Source of the DNA: an uncultured Clostridia bacterium
GTDB lineage: Bacteria; Bacillota; Clostridia; Peptostreptococcales; Anaerovoracaceae
NCBI GenBank assembly: GCA_934255135.1
Contig: CAKQMV010000010.1
Coordinates: forward strand, 1 to 64,000
DNA: 64,000 bases
Reading direction: 5' to 3'
In this document: positions 8,495 to 16,187 of the stretch, one piece after another
How positions within the stretch are numbered: the stretch's first letter is position 1
Layout: the number at the start of each line of letters is the position of its first letter
Position numbers and translations under genes: made by a program
The notes under the pieces: generated by a model
Database searches by the model: none
Seen by the model: the letters and a program-made list of their open reading frames with translations, nothing else
What the model was told of the DNA's origin: nothing

Positions 8495-8523
8495 TTGTGA
8501 AGTGTTAGTGTAATTCATATAAG
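8495..8523 (+). promoter_or_regulatory. Promoter of the DUF1858 gene
   Basis: TTGTGA, a 17-nt spacer and TATAAG, 28 bp before the ATG. A GGAAATAGGAG ribosome site follows. Confidence 0.5.
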
Positions 8524-8550
8524 ATTGATAGGAAATAGGAGATTAGACCA

Positions 8551-8751
8551 ATGGCTAAGATTACTAAAGATATGATTATCGGAGAAGTTATTGCGGAGCA
8601 CCCAGATCTAGTTAGAACTTTTTTTGCTAACGGAATGATGTGTATCGGCTGTCCTGCTTCACAGGGTGAGTCAATCGAGCAGGCTGCTGAGGTTCACGGA
8701 CTTGACGGCGACGCTCTTGTTAATGCACTTAACGAGGCGCTCGAGGCATAA
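8551..8751 (+). CDS. DUF1858 redox-disulfide domain protein
   Basis: A 66-aa single-domain DUF1858 protein (hybrid-cluster-protein-associated, ScdA N-terminal-like). The pattern is ITKDMIIGEVIAEHP, then FFANGMMCIGCPAS with a CxxC pair, then a short helical end. Such proteins are thought to handle redox or nitrosative chemistry, sometimes with hybrid cluster protein, but none is encoded next to it. It has its own promoter and terminator. Confidence 0.9.
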   Translation: MAKITKDMIIGEVIAEHPDLVRTFFANGMMCIGCPASQGESIEQAAEVHGLDGDALVNALNEALEA

Positions 8752-8786
8752 GTCATCTGCAACACAACGCATAATATGGAATAGAG

Positions 8787-8819
8787 AGTTCCCTTGCATT
8801 TTGCATTGGGAACTTTTTA
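8787..8819 (+). terminator. Intrinsic terminator of the DUF1858 gene
   Basis: AGTTCCC / GGGAACT stem (8787-8793 with 8808-8814) followed by TTTTTAT. Confidence 0.85.
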
Positions 8820-8866
8820 TATATAATTAAAGAAAATACATTGGGGAATGTATAGGAGGTAGTACT

Positions 8867-9577
8867 ATGTTTTATGAAGTATCAGGGAAGGTTTTTGACA
8901 AGCTTCCCAATGCTGTGTTCGGCGTAGTGGCAGTAAAGGGGATTAATAATGCAAAACCCGTACCTGAGCTGGCAGAGCTTCTCGATAAATACATCGCAGA
9001 GTGCGAAGCGTATTTTGCAGGAGAGAAGCCCAAGAACACACCGGATGTAATTCCTTACAGAGAGGCATTTCGTGCAATCGGTATAAATCCGAACAGATAT
9101 GCATGCTCAATCGAGGCACTGATGGACAGAATTGCCAAGGGCAAAGGGTTCCCTTCAATCAGCCCTGCAGTTGACCTCGGAAACTGCATCTCAATAAAGT
9201 ACCATCTTCCGATTGGAGCACACGACATCGATTCATTTATAGACGGTGGACTCTCGGTCAGAGTGGCAGATGAGAACGATGTATTCGTTCCTTTTGGCAG
9301 TGATGAGCCGGATAACCCTGAACCGGGTGAGATTGTCTATGCATCGGGAAACGAGGTTCGCACGAGAAGATGGACGTGGAGACAGGGAAACAATGGCATG
9401 ATTACAGAAGAGACAACCAACCTTCTGTACCCTATTGATGGATTCGCAGATGTGAATATGGATAAGGTCGAAGCTGCAATCTCAGATTTTGAACAGTATG
9501 TTAAGGAATTCTTCGGAGACGATATCACTGTAGTTACAGGAATAGTTAATGCGGAGAACCAAAGCTTTGAATTCTAA
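8867..9577 (+). CDS. B3/B4 tRNA-binding domain protein
   Basis: A 236-aa stand-alone B3/B4 domain, the fold that forms the editing site of the phenylalanyl-tRNA synthetase beta chain. The family signatures are PYREAFRAIGINPNRYACS, DLGNCISIKYHLPIGAHD, and DVFVPFGSDEP. The late RTRRWTWRQGNNGMITEETT segment is also typical. Free-standing copies are proposed to clear mis-acylated tRNA, but this is not proven for this subgroup. GGAGGT precedes the ATG. The MFS gene overlaps its last 29 bp. Confidence 0.85.
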   Translation: MFYEVSGKVFDKLPNAVFGVVAVKGINNAKPVPELAELLDKYIAECEAYFAGEKPKNTPDVIPYREAFRAIGINPNRYACSIEALMDRIAKGKGFPSISPAVDLGNCISIKYHLPIGAHDIDSFIDGGLSVRVADENDVFVPFGSDEPDNPEPGEIVYASGNEVRTRRWTWRQGNNGMITEETTNLLYPIDGFADVNMDKVEAAISDFEQYVKEFFGDDITVVTGIVNAENQSFEF

Positions 9578-10955
9578 TTACACGAAGGAACAACTTAATA
9601 CACTTTTTGCATCGATCATCACATCGTTTATGACAACGCTTAACAGTAGCGCCCTTAATCTTTCAATTCCTGGAATCGGAGACACCTTCGGAGTGAGTGC
9701 GCAAGCTGTCGGCTGGGTTATCACGATTTATACGCTTGCGAGCGTAGCACTTTCATTGCCTTTTGGTAAGCTTGCGGATCTTACAAGCAGAGTTAAGGTG
9801 ATGAGGCTCGGCGTTCTGACTTTTACAGCAGGATGTGTGCTTGCAATAGGGGCAGGAAACTTCACAACATTTATTCTTCTGAGGTTACTTCAAGGCGTCG
9901 GTGCTGCGATGATTTTCTCGACGAACAATGCAGTTCTCATGGGAGCTCTTCCACCATCGCAGAGTGGGCGTGCACTCGGAAGCTCGGTCTGCGCCACATA
10001 TATAGGTCTGTCAGTAGGCCCTGTGACAGGAGGCTTTCTGAATTCAATATTTGGCTGGCGTTCGGTACTTGTAATGGTAAGCATAGTCGGACTAATCGCT
10101 CTGTTCGTCTGTCTGGCAAAACTGCCATCTGATGATGGCAGCTTCCGCGGGGCTCGTGAGTTTGACTGGCAATCGGCGGTGTTTTACGGTACAGGTTTAA
10201 TCTGTCTAATGTATGGAATATCGTGCATTGGCGGAGAATCTTTAGTATGGATAGGAGAAGTGCTTGTCGGTGCGATGCTGATGCTTGTATTTATAAAGCG
10301 CCAGCTGAAACTAGATGAGCCCCTTCTCAAGGTCAGTCTGTTTGCTGGTAACCGAAGCTTCACGTATTCGAATATTGCAGCGCTTATGAATTACGCGGCA
10401 ACCTTCGCGATGTCGTACCTGATGTCGATATATCTTCAGGTTATCAAGGATTTCCCGAGCCGGAATGCAGGTCTTATCCTCATTGCCGCGCCGCTTGTCC
10501 AGGCGATTATTTCTCCTGTTGCGGGAAGGCTTTCGGATAAGCATTCGCCATATAAGCTTTCATCGGCTGGAATGGGATGCTGCGCTATGGCATTGCTCGG
10601 GCTTATATTCCTTCATGACGATTCATCGTATATACGAATTATTATGAACCTTGCTCTGATGGGTGTGGGCTTTGGAATATTCTCATCGCCTAATACAAAT
10701 GCGATAATGAGCTCGGTAAGCAGTCATGATTCTGGTGTTGCATCGTCAATCGTTGCAACTATGCGTAACTGTGGGCAGACACTTTCGATGGCTATAGTTA
10801 CGATTATAATAAGTGCAAGAATGGGCAAAGCGAGTCTTACCGCTGCGGAACCTGTGGTCGTAATGTCAACCATCAGAATTGCCTTTGCGGTATTCAGCAT
10901 TATATGTGCAGTGGGCATGATAATAGCATTAAAGAGAAATGAGCAGAAGGAGTAA
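9549..10955 (+). CDS. MFS drug-type exporter, DHA2 (EmrB/QacA-like) family
   Basis: A 468-aa proton-driven multidrug-type exporter with about 14 membrane segments. MFS motif A is seen as FGKLADLTSRVKVM, and motif C as GPVTGGFLNSIFGWR after helix 5, the mark of drug/proton antiporters. The ATG at 9549 lies inside the end of the B3/B4 gene (29-bp overlap), suggesting coupled translation. The substrate is unknown. Its stop codon sits in the loop of its own terminator. Confidence 0.88.
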   Translation: MRRTKALNSNYTKEQLNTLFASIITSFMTTLNSSALNLSIPGIGDTFGVSAQAVGWVITIYTLASVALSLPFGKLADLTSRVKVMRLGVLTFTAGCVLAIGAGNFTTFILLRLLQGVGAAMIFSTNNAVLMGALPPSQSGRALGSSVCATYIGLSVGPVTGGFLNSIFGWRSVLVMVSIVGLIALFVCLAKLPSDDGSFRGAREFDWQSAVFYGTGLICLMYGISCIGGESLVWIGEVLVGAMLMLVFIKRQLKLDEPLLKVSLFAGNRSFTYSNIAALMNYAATFAMSYLMSIYLQVIKDFPSRNAGLILIAAPLVQAIISPVAGRLSDKHSPYKLSSAGMGCCAMALLGLIFLHDDSSYIRIIMNLALMGVGFGIFSSPNTNAIMSSVSSHDSGVASSIVATMRNCGQTLSMAIVTIIISARMGKASLTAAEPVVVMSTIRIAFAVFSIICAVGMIIALKRNEQKE

Positions 10956-10971
10956 CATCCTTCTGCTTTTT
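10942..10971 (+). terminator. Terminator overlapping the MFS stop codon
   Basis: AGCAGAAGG / CCTTCTGCT (9 bp) with the TAA stop in the loop, followed by TTTTT. Confidence 0.9.
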
Positions 10972-10975
10972 AGAT

Positions 10976-11006
10976 TTGACAGATACCCTGAGGGGGTATA
11001 TATTAT
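10976..11006 (+). promoter_or_regulatory. csoR-copA promoter with CsoR-type operator
   Basis: TTGACA (10976-10981) and a TATATT/TATTAT -10 (10999-11006) flank the inverted repeat ATACCC-TGAGG-GGGTAT (10983-10999). A GC-rich repeat with TACCC/GGGTA arms is the usual CsoR operator form. Its place in the spacer means bound repressor would block polymerase, and Cu(I) would release it. Confidence 0.8.
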
Positions 11007-11063
11007 AAATGTTTTTAGAGATTAAGTTAGAATAGTTTAACTATAATTAAAGGAGTAAGAACT

Positions 11064-11375
11064 ATGACTGAAAATAAGAAATGTGCTTGCTGCTGTAGTA
11101 AGACTACTGCACGCTCGGATGAAGAACGCAAGAAGCTGATGAATCGCCTCAGCAGAATAGAAGGGCAGATTCGCGGAATACGCGGAATGCTTGAGAAGGA
11201 TGCGTACTGCACAGATATTCTGACGCAGTCGGCAGCTGTGAACGCGGCGGTAAACGCTTTTAACAGAGAACTTCTCGATAGCCACATCAGAGGCTGCGTT
11301 GTGAGAGATATAAAAGAGGGCAAGGGCGAGGTTATCGATGAGCTTCTTGTTTCTCTTCAGAAGTTAATGAAGTAG
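11064..11375 (+). CDS. csoR: CsoR-family copper-sensing repressor
   Basis: A 103-aa all-helical CsoR/FrmR family repressor. The Cu(I) ligand set C-H-C is intact at C49 (DAYCTD), H74 and C78 (DSHIRGC). It has the family core RLSRIEGQIRGIRGML. The N terminus has an extra cysteine cluster (C7, C9, C10, C11) that could also hold metal. It sits 13 bp before copA and just after a matching operator, so it very likely represses its own operon until copper rises. Confidence 0.93.
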   Translation: MTENKKCACCCSKTTARSDEERKKLMNRLSRIEGQIRGIRGMLEKDAYCTDILTQSAAVNAAVNAFNRELLDSHIRGCVVRDIKEGKGEVIDELLVSLQKLMK

Positions 11376-11388
11376 AAAGGCATGATCT

Positions 11389-13929
11389 ATGAAGCAATAT
11401 AATGTTACGGGAATGAGCTGTGCTGCCTGCAGTGCAAGGGTAGAGAAGGCCGTCAATGGAGTGCCTGGTGTAACATCCTGCTCAGTAAGTCTTCTGACTA
11501 ACTCGATGGGCGTCGAGGGAACAGCAGATCCTTCTGCAGTCATTGAAGCTGTAAGTAACGCAGGATATGGAGCAGCACTTAAGGAAAATAATCATCAACA
11601 TAACACACAAGCAAATTCCGAAGAGGATACACTTAAAGATACAGAGACACCTCTTCTTAAGAAGAGGTTGTTTGCGTCTCTGATTTTTCTGGTAGTGCTT
11701 ATGTATGTCTCGATGGGACATATGATGTGGGGCTGGCCACTTCCGTCGTTTTTTGATGGCAATCATGTGGCAATGGGACTGCTGCAGCTTATTCTGACTG
11801 CGATAATTATGGTTATCAATCAGAAGTTCTTTATAAGTGGCTGCAAGAGCCTGCGGCATAGGGCACCTAATATGGATGCGCTTGTAGCCCTCGGATCAGC
11901 GGCGGCATTTGTGTACAGCACCTTCACACTTTTTGCCATGACAGATGCACAGGTGAAAGGCGATTCGGCGGCTGTGATGTCGTATATGCACGAATTCTAT
12001 TTTGAGTCGGCAGGCACAATTCTGACACTGATAACGGTAGGCAAGATGCTAGAAGCACGTTCTAAGGGTAAGACGACGAACGCACTTAAGAGCCTTATGA
12101 AGCTGGCACCGCAGACTGCAAATGTTATAAGAGATGGCGTAGAGGTTACGATACCTGCTGTTGATGTCCTGAAAGGTGATGTATTCGTTGTTCGTCCTGG
12201 AGAGAGCGTTCCTGTAGATGGAACTGTCATTGAGGGATCAAGTGCGGTTGATGAGTCAGCGCTTACAGGTGAGAGCATTCCGGTTGATAAGAGTGAAGGA
12301 AGTCATGTTTCGGCAGGTACGATAAATCAGTCTGGTTTTATGCGTTGCGTGACTACTAATACGACTGAAGATACGACTCTGTCACAGATTATCCAGATGG
12401 TAAGTGATGCGGCTGCAACTAAGGCACCGATTGCGAAGATTGCGGATAAGGTTTCGGGTGTATTTGTTCCGACTGTAATCGTGATTGCGATTGTGACAGT
12501 AGCTACGTGGCTTGCAACAGGTCATGAGCTCGGATATGCACTTGCAAGAGGAATTTCGGTTCTCGTTATAAGCTGTCCTTGCGCACTTGGACTTGCGACA
12601 CCAGTTGCAATAATGGTTGGAAACGGAATGGGCGCGAAGAACGGAATTCTGTTTAAGACTGCTATTGCTCTTGAGAATACGGGTCGATGCACGGTTGTAG
12701 CACTAGATAAGACTGGTACTATCACGAAGGGTGAGCCTAGTGTCACAGATATCATTCCTGCGGATGGAGTGTCTGAAGATAATCTTCTGGGAGTTGCATA
12801 TGCACTTGAGAAGAAGAGCGAGCATCCGCTTGCGATGGCTATAGTGAGGAAGGTCGAGGAAAGCGACACTGCTAGCAAGGCTCTTGAAGTAACTGAGTTC
12901 GAAGCACTTTCGGGCAGTGGGCTTAAAGGCGTAATCGACGGGATGTCGGTTTCTGGAGGAAACATGGTTTCGGCCGGAAGACTTGCAGAAATTTCTGAAG
13001 AGATGAGGATGAAGGCGGATAAGCTTTCAGAAGAAGGCAAGACACCGCTTTTCTTCGTAAGGGGCAGCGAGCTTCTGGGTGTGATTGCTGTTGCGGACAC
13101 CATCAAGGAAGACAGTCCACAGGCGATAGCGGAGCTTGAGAACATGGGAATTCACGTCGTGATGCTTACAGGTGATAATGAGCGCACTGCAAAGGCAATC
13201 GGTGCTGCGGCAGGTGTAAGCGAGGTTATCGCAGGAGTACTTCCGGGTGACAAGGAGAGAGTAATCCGAGAGCTAAGAGAACGCGGAAATGTTATAATGG
13301 TAGGCGACGGTATTAATGATGCACCGGCACTTACAAGTGCAGATATCGGAATTGCGATAGGTGCAGGTTCAGATGTGGCGATTGATGCCGCAGACGTGGT
13401 GCTTATGAAAAGCAGTCTGCTTGATGTACCGGCGGCTATAAGAATGAGCCGTGCGACACTCAGGAACATTCATGAGAATTTGTTCTGGGCGTTTTTCTAC
13501 AATTCAATCGGTATTCCGCTGGCTGCGGGTGTGTTTATTGGCATACTTGGCTGGCAGCTTAATCCGATGTTTGCGGCGGCTGCGATGAGTCTTTCGAGCT
13601 TCAGCGTTATTACTAATGCGCTTCGTCTTAACGGATTTAAGATGTATGATGCATCGAGAGATCACAGAATCAAAGCCTCGAATAATACAAATGATAATAA
13701 TATGAAGGAGATAAAGAAGATGGAGAAGACTTTAAAGATTGAAGGAATGATGTGCGGACACTGTGAGATGCATGCTAAGAAGGCACTTGAGGCAATTGAT
13801 GGAGTTGAGAGTGCAGCAGTAAGCCATGAGAATGGAACAGCTGTTGTAACACTAAGCAAGGATATTGCTAATGATGTTTTTAAGAAGGCAATCGACGAGC
13901 AGGGATACAAAGTAACAGAGATTAAGTAG
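11389..13929 (+). CDS. copA: Copper-exporting P1B-ATPase CopA with C-terminal CopZ-like domain
   Basis: An 846-aa P1B-1 ATPase that pumps Cu(I) out of the cytoplasm. In order: an N-terminal HMA domain with MSCAACSARVEK (C11/C14); membrane helices; the actuator TGES; the transport motif CPC at 396-398; phosphorylation site DKTGT with D440; the nucleotide-binding HP; and GDGIND. After the last helix a linker rich in Asn, Asp and Lys leads to a second HMA domain with CGHC (C789/C792). A C-terminal HMA is unusual because these domains normally sit at the N terminus. An internal start could release it as a separate chaperone (see 13720). Confidence 0.95.
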   Translation: MKQYNVTGMSCAACSARVEKAVNGVPGVTSCSVSLLTNSMGVEGTADPSAVIEAVSNAGYGAALKENNHQHNTQANSEEDTLKDTETPLLKKRLFASLIFLVVLMYVSMGHMMWGWPLPSFFDGNHVAMGLLQLILTAIIMVINQKFFISGCKSLRHRAPNMDALVALGSAAAFVYSTFTLFAMTDAQVKGDSAAVMSYMHEFYFESAGTILTLITVGKMLEARSKGKTTNALKSLMKLAPQTANVIRDGVEVTIPAVDVLKGDVFVVRPGESVPVDGTVIEGSSAVDESALTGESIPVDKSEGSHVSAGTINQSGFMRCVTTNTTEDTTLSQIIQMVSDAAATKAPIAKIADKVSGVFVPTVIVIAIVTVATWLATGHELGYALARGISVLVISCPCALGLATPVAIMVGNGMGAKNGILFKTAIALENTGRCTVVALDKTGTITKGEPSVTDIIPADGVSEDNLLGVAYALEKKSEHPLAMAIVRKVEESDTASKALEVTEFEALSGSGLKGVIDGMSVSGGNMVSAGRLAEISEEMRMKADKLSEEGKTPLFFVRGSELLGVIAVADTIKEDSPQAIAELENMGIHVVMLTGDNERTAKAIGAAAGVSEVIAGVLPGDKERVIRELRERGNVIMVGDGINDAPALTSADIGIAIGAGSDVAIDAADVVLMKSSLLDVPAAIRMSRATLRNIHENLFWAFFYNSIGIPLAAGVFIGILGWQLNPMFAAAAMSLSSFSVITNALRLNGFKMYDASRDHRIKASNNTNDNNMKEIKKMEKTLKIEGMMCGHCEMHAKKALEAIDGVESAAVSHENGTAVVTLSKDIANDVFKKAIDEQGYKVTEIK
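13720..13929 (+). CDS. copZ: Possible free CopZ copper chaperone from an internal start in copA
   Basis: Within copA and in the same frame, GAAGGAG (13704-13710) lies 9 nt before an ATG at 13720. That ATG begins a complete 69-aa HMA domain: MEKTLKIEGMMCGHCEMHAK and then a beta-alpha-beta-beta-alpha-beta pattern. The ribosome-binding quality matches real genes here. This could give both a fused and a free Cu(I) chaperone from one mRNA, or the fusion may be a recent loss of the stop between copA and copZ. Internal initiation is inferred. Confidence 0.45.
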   Translation: MEKTLKIEGMMCGHCEMHAKKALEAIDGVESAAVSHENGTAVVTLSKDIANDVFKKAIDEQGYKVTEIK

Positions 13930-13947
13930 TCAAAGGAGATGGTAGAG

Positions 13948-15171
13948 ATGACTAAAGTAGATATTTTCAGTGGTTTTCTGGGCGCTGGCAAAACAACTCT
14001 TATCAAGAAGCTGATTTCCGAGGCCTACGGCGACGAGAAGCTTGTTCTTATCGAGAATGAGTTCGGTGAGATTGGTGTAGATAGCGGATTCCTTAAGAAT
14101 ACAGGAATCCAGATCAACGAGATGAACGCAGGATGCATCTGCTGCACACTTGTTGGAGATTTTGCTAAGGCGCTTGCAGAGGTTGTAGAGCAGTATCATC
14201 CTGACAGAATTCTTATCGAGCCATCAGGCGTTGGTAAGCTTTCTGATGTAATTATTGCAGTTCAGGACTGTCACATCGAAGATCTTGAGCTAAACAGCTT
14301 CACAACAGTTGTTGATGCTAAGAGATGCAAGTCAATGATGATGAGCTTCGGTGAGTTCTATGAGAACCAGGTTGAGAATGCAAGCTCAATAGTACTAAGC
14401 CACCAGGCTGGACTTTCTGATGAGAAGATTAAGGAAGTAATCGATATGATCAGAGAGCACAACACTACATGCTCAATCGTTACAAGCGACTGGACTGATA
14501 TCGATGGTGCTAAGATTCTCAAGGTTATGGAGGATAACAAGACTATGTCAGCAGAGCTTGAGCATCTTAGAGCTGAGGCACAGCACGAGCTCGAGCATCA
14601 TCACCACGATCATGATCATCACGACGGTGAGTGCTGCTGCGGTCATGACCACGATTATGAGCATGAGCATCATCACCACGATCATGATCATCACGACGGT
14701 GAGTGTTGCTGCGGTCACGATCATGAGCACGAACATGAACATGAGCATCATCACCACGATCATGACCATCACGACGGTGAGTGCTGCTGCGGTCATGACC
14801 ACGATCATGAGCATGAGCATGAACATCATCACCACGATCATGACCACCATGATGGTGAATGCAGCTGTGGATGCGGTCACGATCACCACGGACATCACCA
14901 TGCTGATGAGGTGTTTGATGAGATGGCATGCCACACAGCTAACAAGTATAGCAAGGAAGAGATTAAAGAGATTCTTGATTCGCTCGACGAGTGCGGAGAG
15001 GTTCTAAGAGCTAAGGGTATTGTTGAGAATACTGACGGAACATGGATGGAGTTTGACTACGTACCTGGCGAGGGCGAGGTAAGAGAAGGCTCTGCTGATG
15101 CGACAGGAACAGTAATTGTAATCGGAACAGGCCTCAAGAAAGATAAGCTCGCACAGCTCTTCAGATTCTAA
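13948..15171 (+). CDS. COG0523 (CobW/ZNG1-like) GTPase with very long His-rich metal-binding region
   Basis: A 407-aa G3E GTPase of the COG0523 metallochaperone family. Walker A is GFLGAGKTT. The metal-binding CxCC motif is in GCICCTL, and switch/Walker B-like ENEFGEIGVD is present. From residue 217 to about 320 it has four His-Asp-Cys repeats, each HHHHDHDHHDGEC(C/S)CG, before the C-terminal domain. The start at 13948 is favoured because AAAGGAG ends 9 nt before it. It is 18 bp after copA, so it may be in the copper operon, although most characterised homologues deliver zinc. Confidence 0.9.
   Translation: MTKVDIFSGFLGAGKTTLIKKLISEAYGDEKLVLIENEFGEIGVDSGFLKNTGIQINEMNAGCICCTLVGDFAKALAEVVEQYHPDRILIEPSGVGKLSDVIIAVQDCHIEDLELNSFTTVVDAKRCKSMMMSFGEFYENQVENASSIVLSHQAGLSDEKIKEVIDMIREHNTTCSIVTSDWTDIDGAKILKVMEDNKTMSAELEHLRAEAQHELEHHHHDHDHHDGECCCGHDHDYEHEHHHHDHDHHDGECCCGHDHEHEHEHEHHHHDHDHHDGECCCGHDHDHEHEHEHHHHDHDHHDGECSCGCGHDHHGHHHADEVFDEMACHTANKYSKEEIKEILDSLDECGEVLRAKGIVENTDGTWMEFDYVPGEGEVREGSADATGTVIVIGTGLKKDKLAQLFRF
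14596..14905 (+). repeat. In-gene tandem repeat coding four His/Asp/Cys units
   Basis: Units begin at 14596, 14668, 14746 and 14824 (periods 72, 78, 78 bp). Each encodes a His4 block, Asp/His alternation and a Cys cluster, separated by Glu-His spacers of different length. Near-identical DNA suggests recent unit expansion. Confidence 0.9.
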
Positions 15172-15197
15172 GATTTTGGTTATAAAGGGGAAGTTTA

Positions 15198-16145
15198 ATG
15201 TTAAATGATAAGCCTGTCTTTATCTTCACCGGCTTTCTCGGTGGAGGTAAGACTGAATTTATACAGGATACACTCTCTAACCCTGAGTTCGGAAACGATG
15301 GAAGAACACTCCTCGTTGTATGTGAATACGGCGAGCTAGAATACGAACCGGAGAAGTTTGCAGGACCAGGCGTTGAGATTGTAAGAATTAACAGCGAGGA
15401 TGAGCTTAAGAATGGAGCTCTCATCGAAGCGGTAAAGAATGCGAAGAAGTTCGATCGTGTAATCGTCGAATACAACGGAATGTGGATGCTCGAAAGTCTT
15501 TTTGCCGGAATGCCAAGAAACTGGTTCGTTGCACAGGAGATGACTCTATTTGACGCAACAACCTTCGAAATCTACAACAAGAACATGCGTCAGCTCTGCT
15601 TCGATAAAATGAAGACTGCAGAGATGGTCGTATTCAACAGATTCACTCACGGTGCGGACAAGATGCCTTTCCACAAGGAAGTGAGAATTGCCAACAGAAG
15701 ATCTATTATTGTCTATGAGTATGGCCCTCACGATATGGAGGTTGATGACATCGAGGATCCGCTACCATACGATATGAATGCGAAGAGGATTGATCTTGAT
15801 CCCGACTGGTACGCAGAATGGTACCGTGACATCAACGAGAATATGGATGTCTACGATGGCAAAATCATCAAGCTTAAGGGCAGAGTTGCTCTCGTCGATG
15901 AGCTTCCGAGTGGTCAGTTTGCTGTCGGTCGTCACGTGATGACTTGCTGCGAAGATGATATTCAGTTCGCGGCTCTTATGGCATATGCGACAGATACATC
16001 TGACCTTAAGGTCGGCGACTGGGTCGAGATTGAGGCAAAAATCAGAGTAGAATATGAGAAGGCTTACGGAGAGAAGGGACCTGTGCTCAGATGTAAGAGT
16101 GTAACAAAGTGTGAACCTGCTGATCCGGAAGTCGCGACATTCTAG
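15198..16145 (+). CDS. CobW-like GTPase fused to DUF1980/TIGR03943-like C-terminal domain
   Basis: A 315-aa protein. Residues 1 to about 190 form a G3E GTPase-like domain with Walker A GFLGGGKTEF and CEYGELEYE in place of the usual E-N-E-F-G. It has no CxCC metal motif. Residues of about 205-300 match the C-terminal domain of the YcgQ/TIGR03943 family: KLKGRV, then RHVMTCCEDD with a Cys pair, then VGDWVEIEAKI. YcgQ-type proteins form a permease pair linked to metal stress, so this fusion ties that domain to a CobW GTPase. It lies 26 bp after the His-rich GTPase and is probably co-transcribed. Confidence 0.75.
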   Translation: MLNDKPVFIFTGFLGGGKTEFIQDTLSNPEFGNDGRTLLVVCEYGELEYEPEKFAGPGVEIVRINSEDELKNGALIEAVKNAKKFDRVIVEYNGMWMLESLFAGMPRNWFVAQEMTLFDATTFEIYNKNMRQLCFDKMKTAEMVVFNRFTHGADKMPFHKEVRIANRRSIIVYEYGPHDMEVDDIEDPLPYDMNAKRIDLDPDWYAEWYRDINENMDVYDGKIIKLKGRVALVDELPSGQFAVGRHVMTCCEDDIQFAALMAYATDTSDLKVGDWVEIEAKIRVEYEKAYGEKGPVLRCKSVTKCEPADPEVATF

Positions 16146-16187
16146 ATATGCTGTAACTCCCGTAATGAGAGGTAGGTAGATAAATAA

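Noticed and set aside
10983..10999. Plain terminator instead of operator
   Set aside because: The repeat sits between -35 and -10 boxes and has no T-run; a separate terminator ends the MFS gene upstream.
12522..13469. Long minus-strand frames opposite copA
   Set aside because: Codon-bias shadows of a clear ATPase gene.
14548..14934. Long minus-strand frames opposite the His-rich repeat
   Set aside because: Shadow frames created by the CAT/CAC repeat; no start signals.
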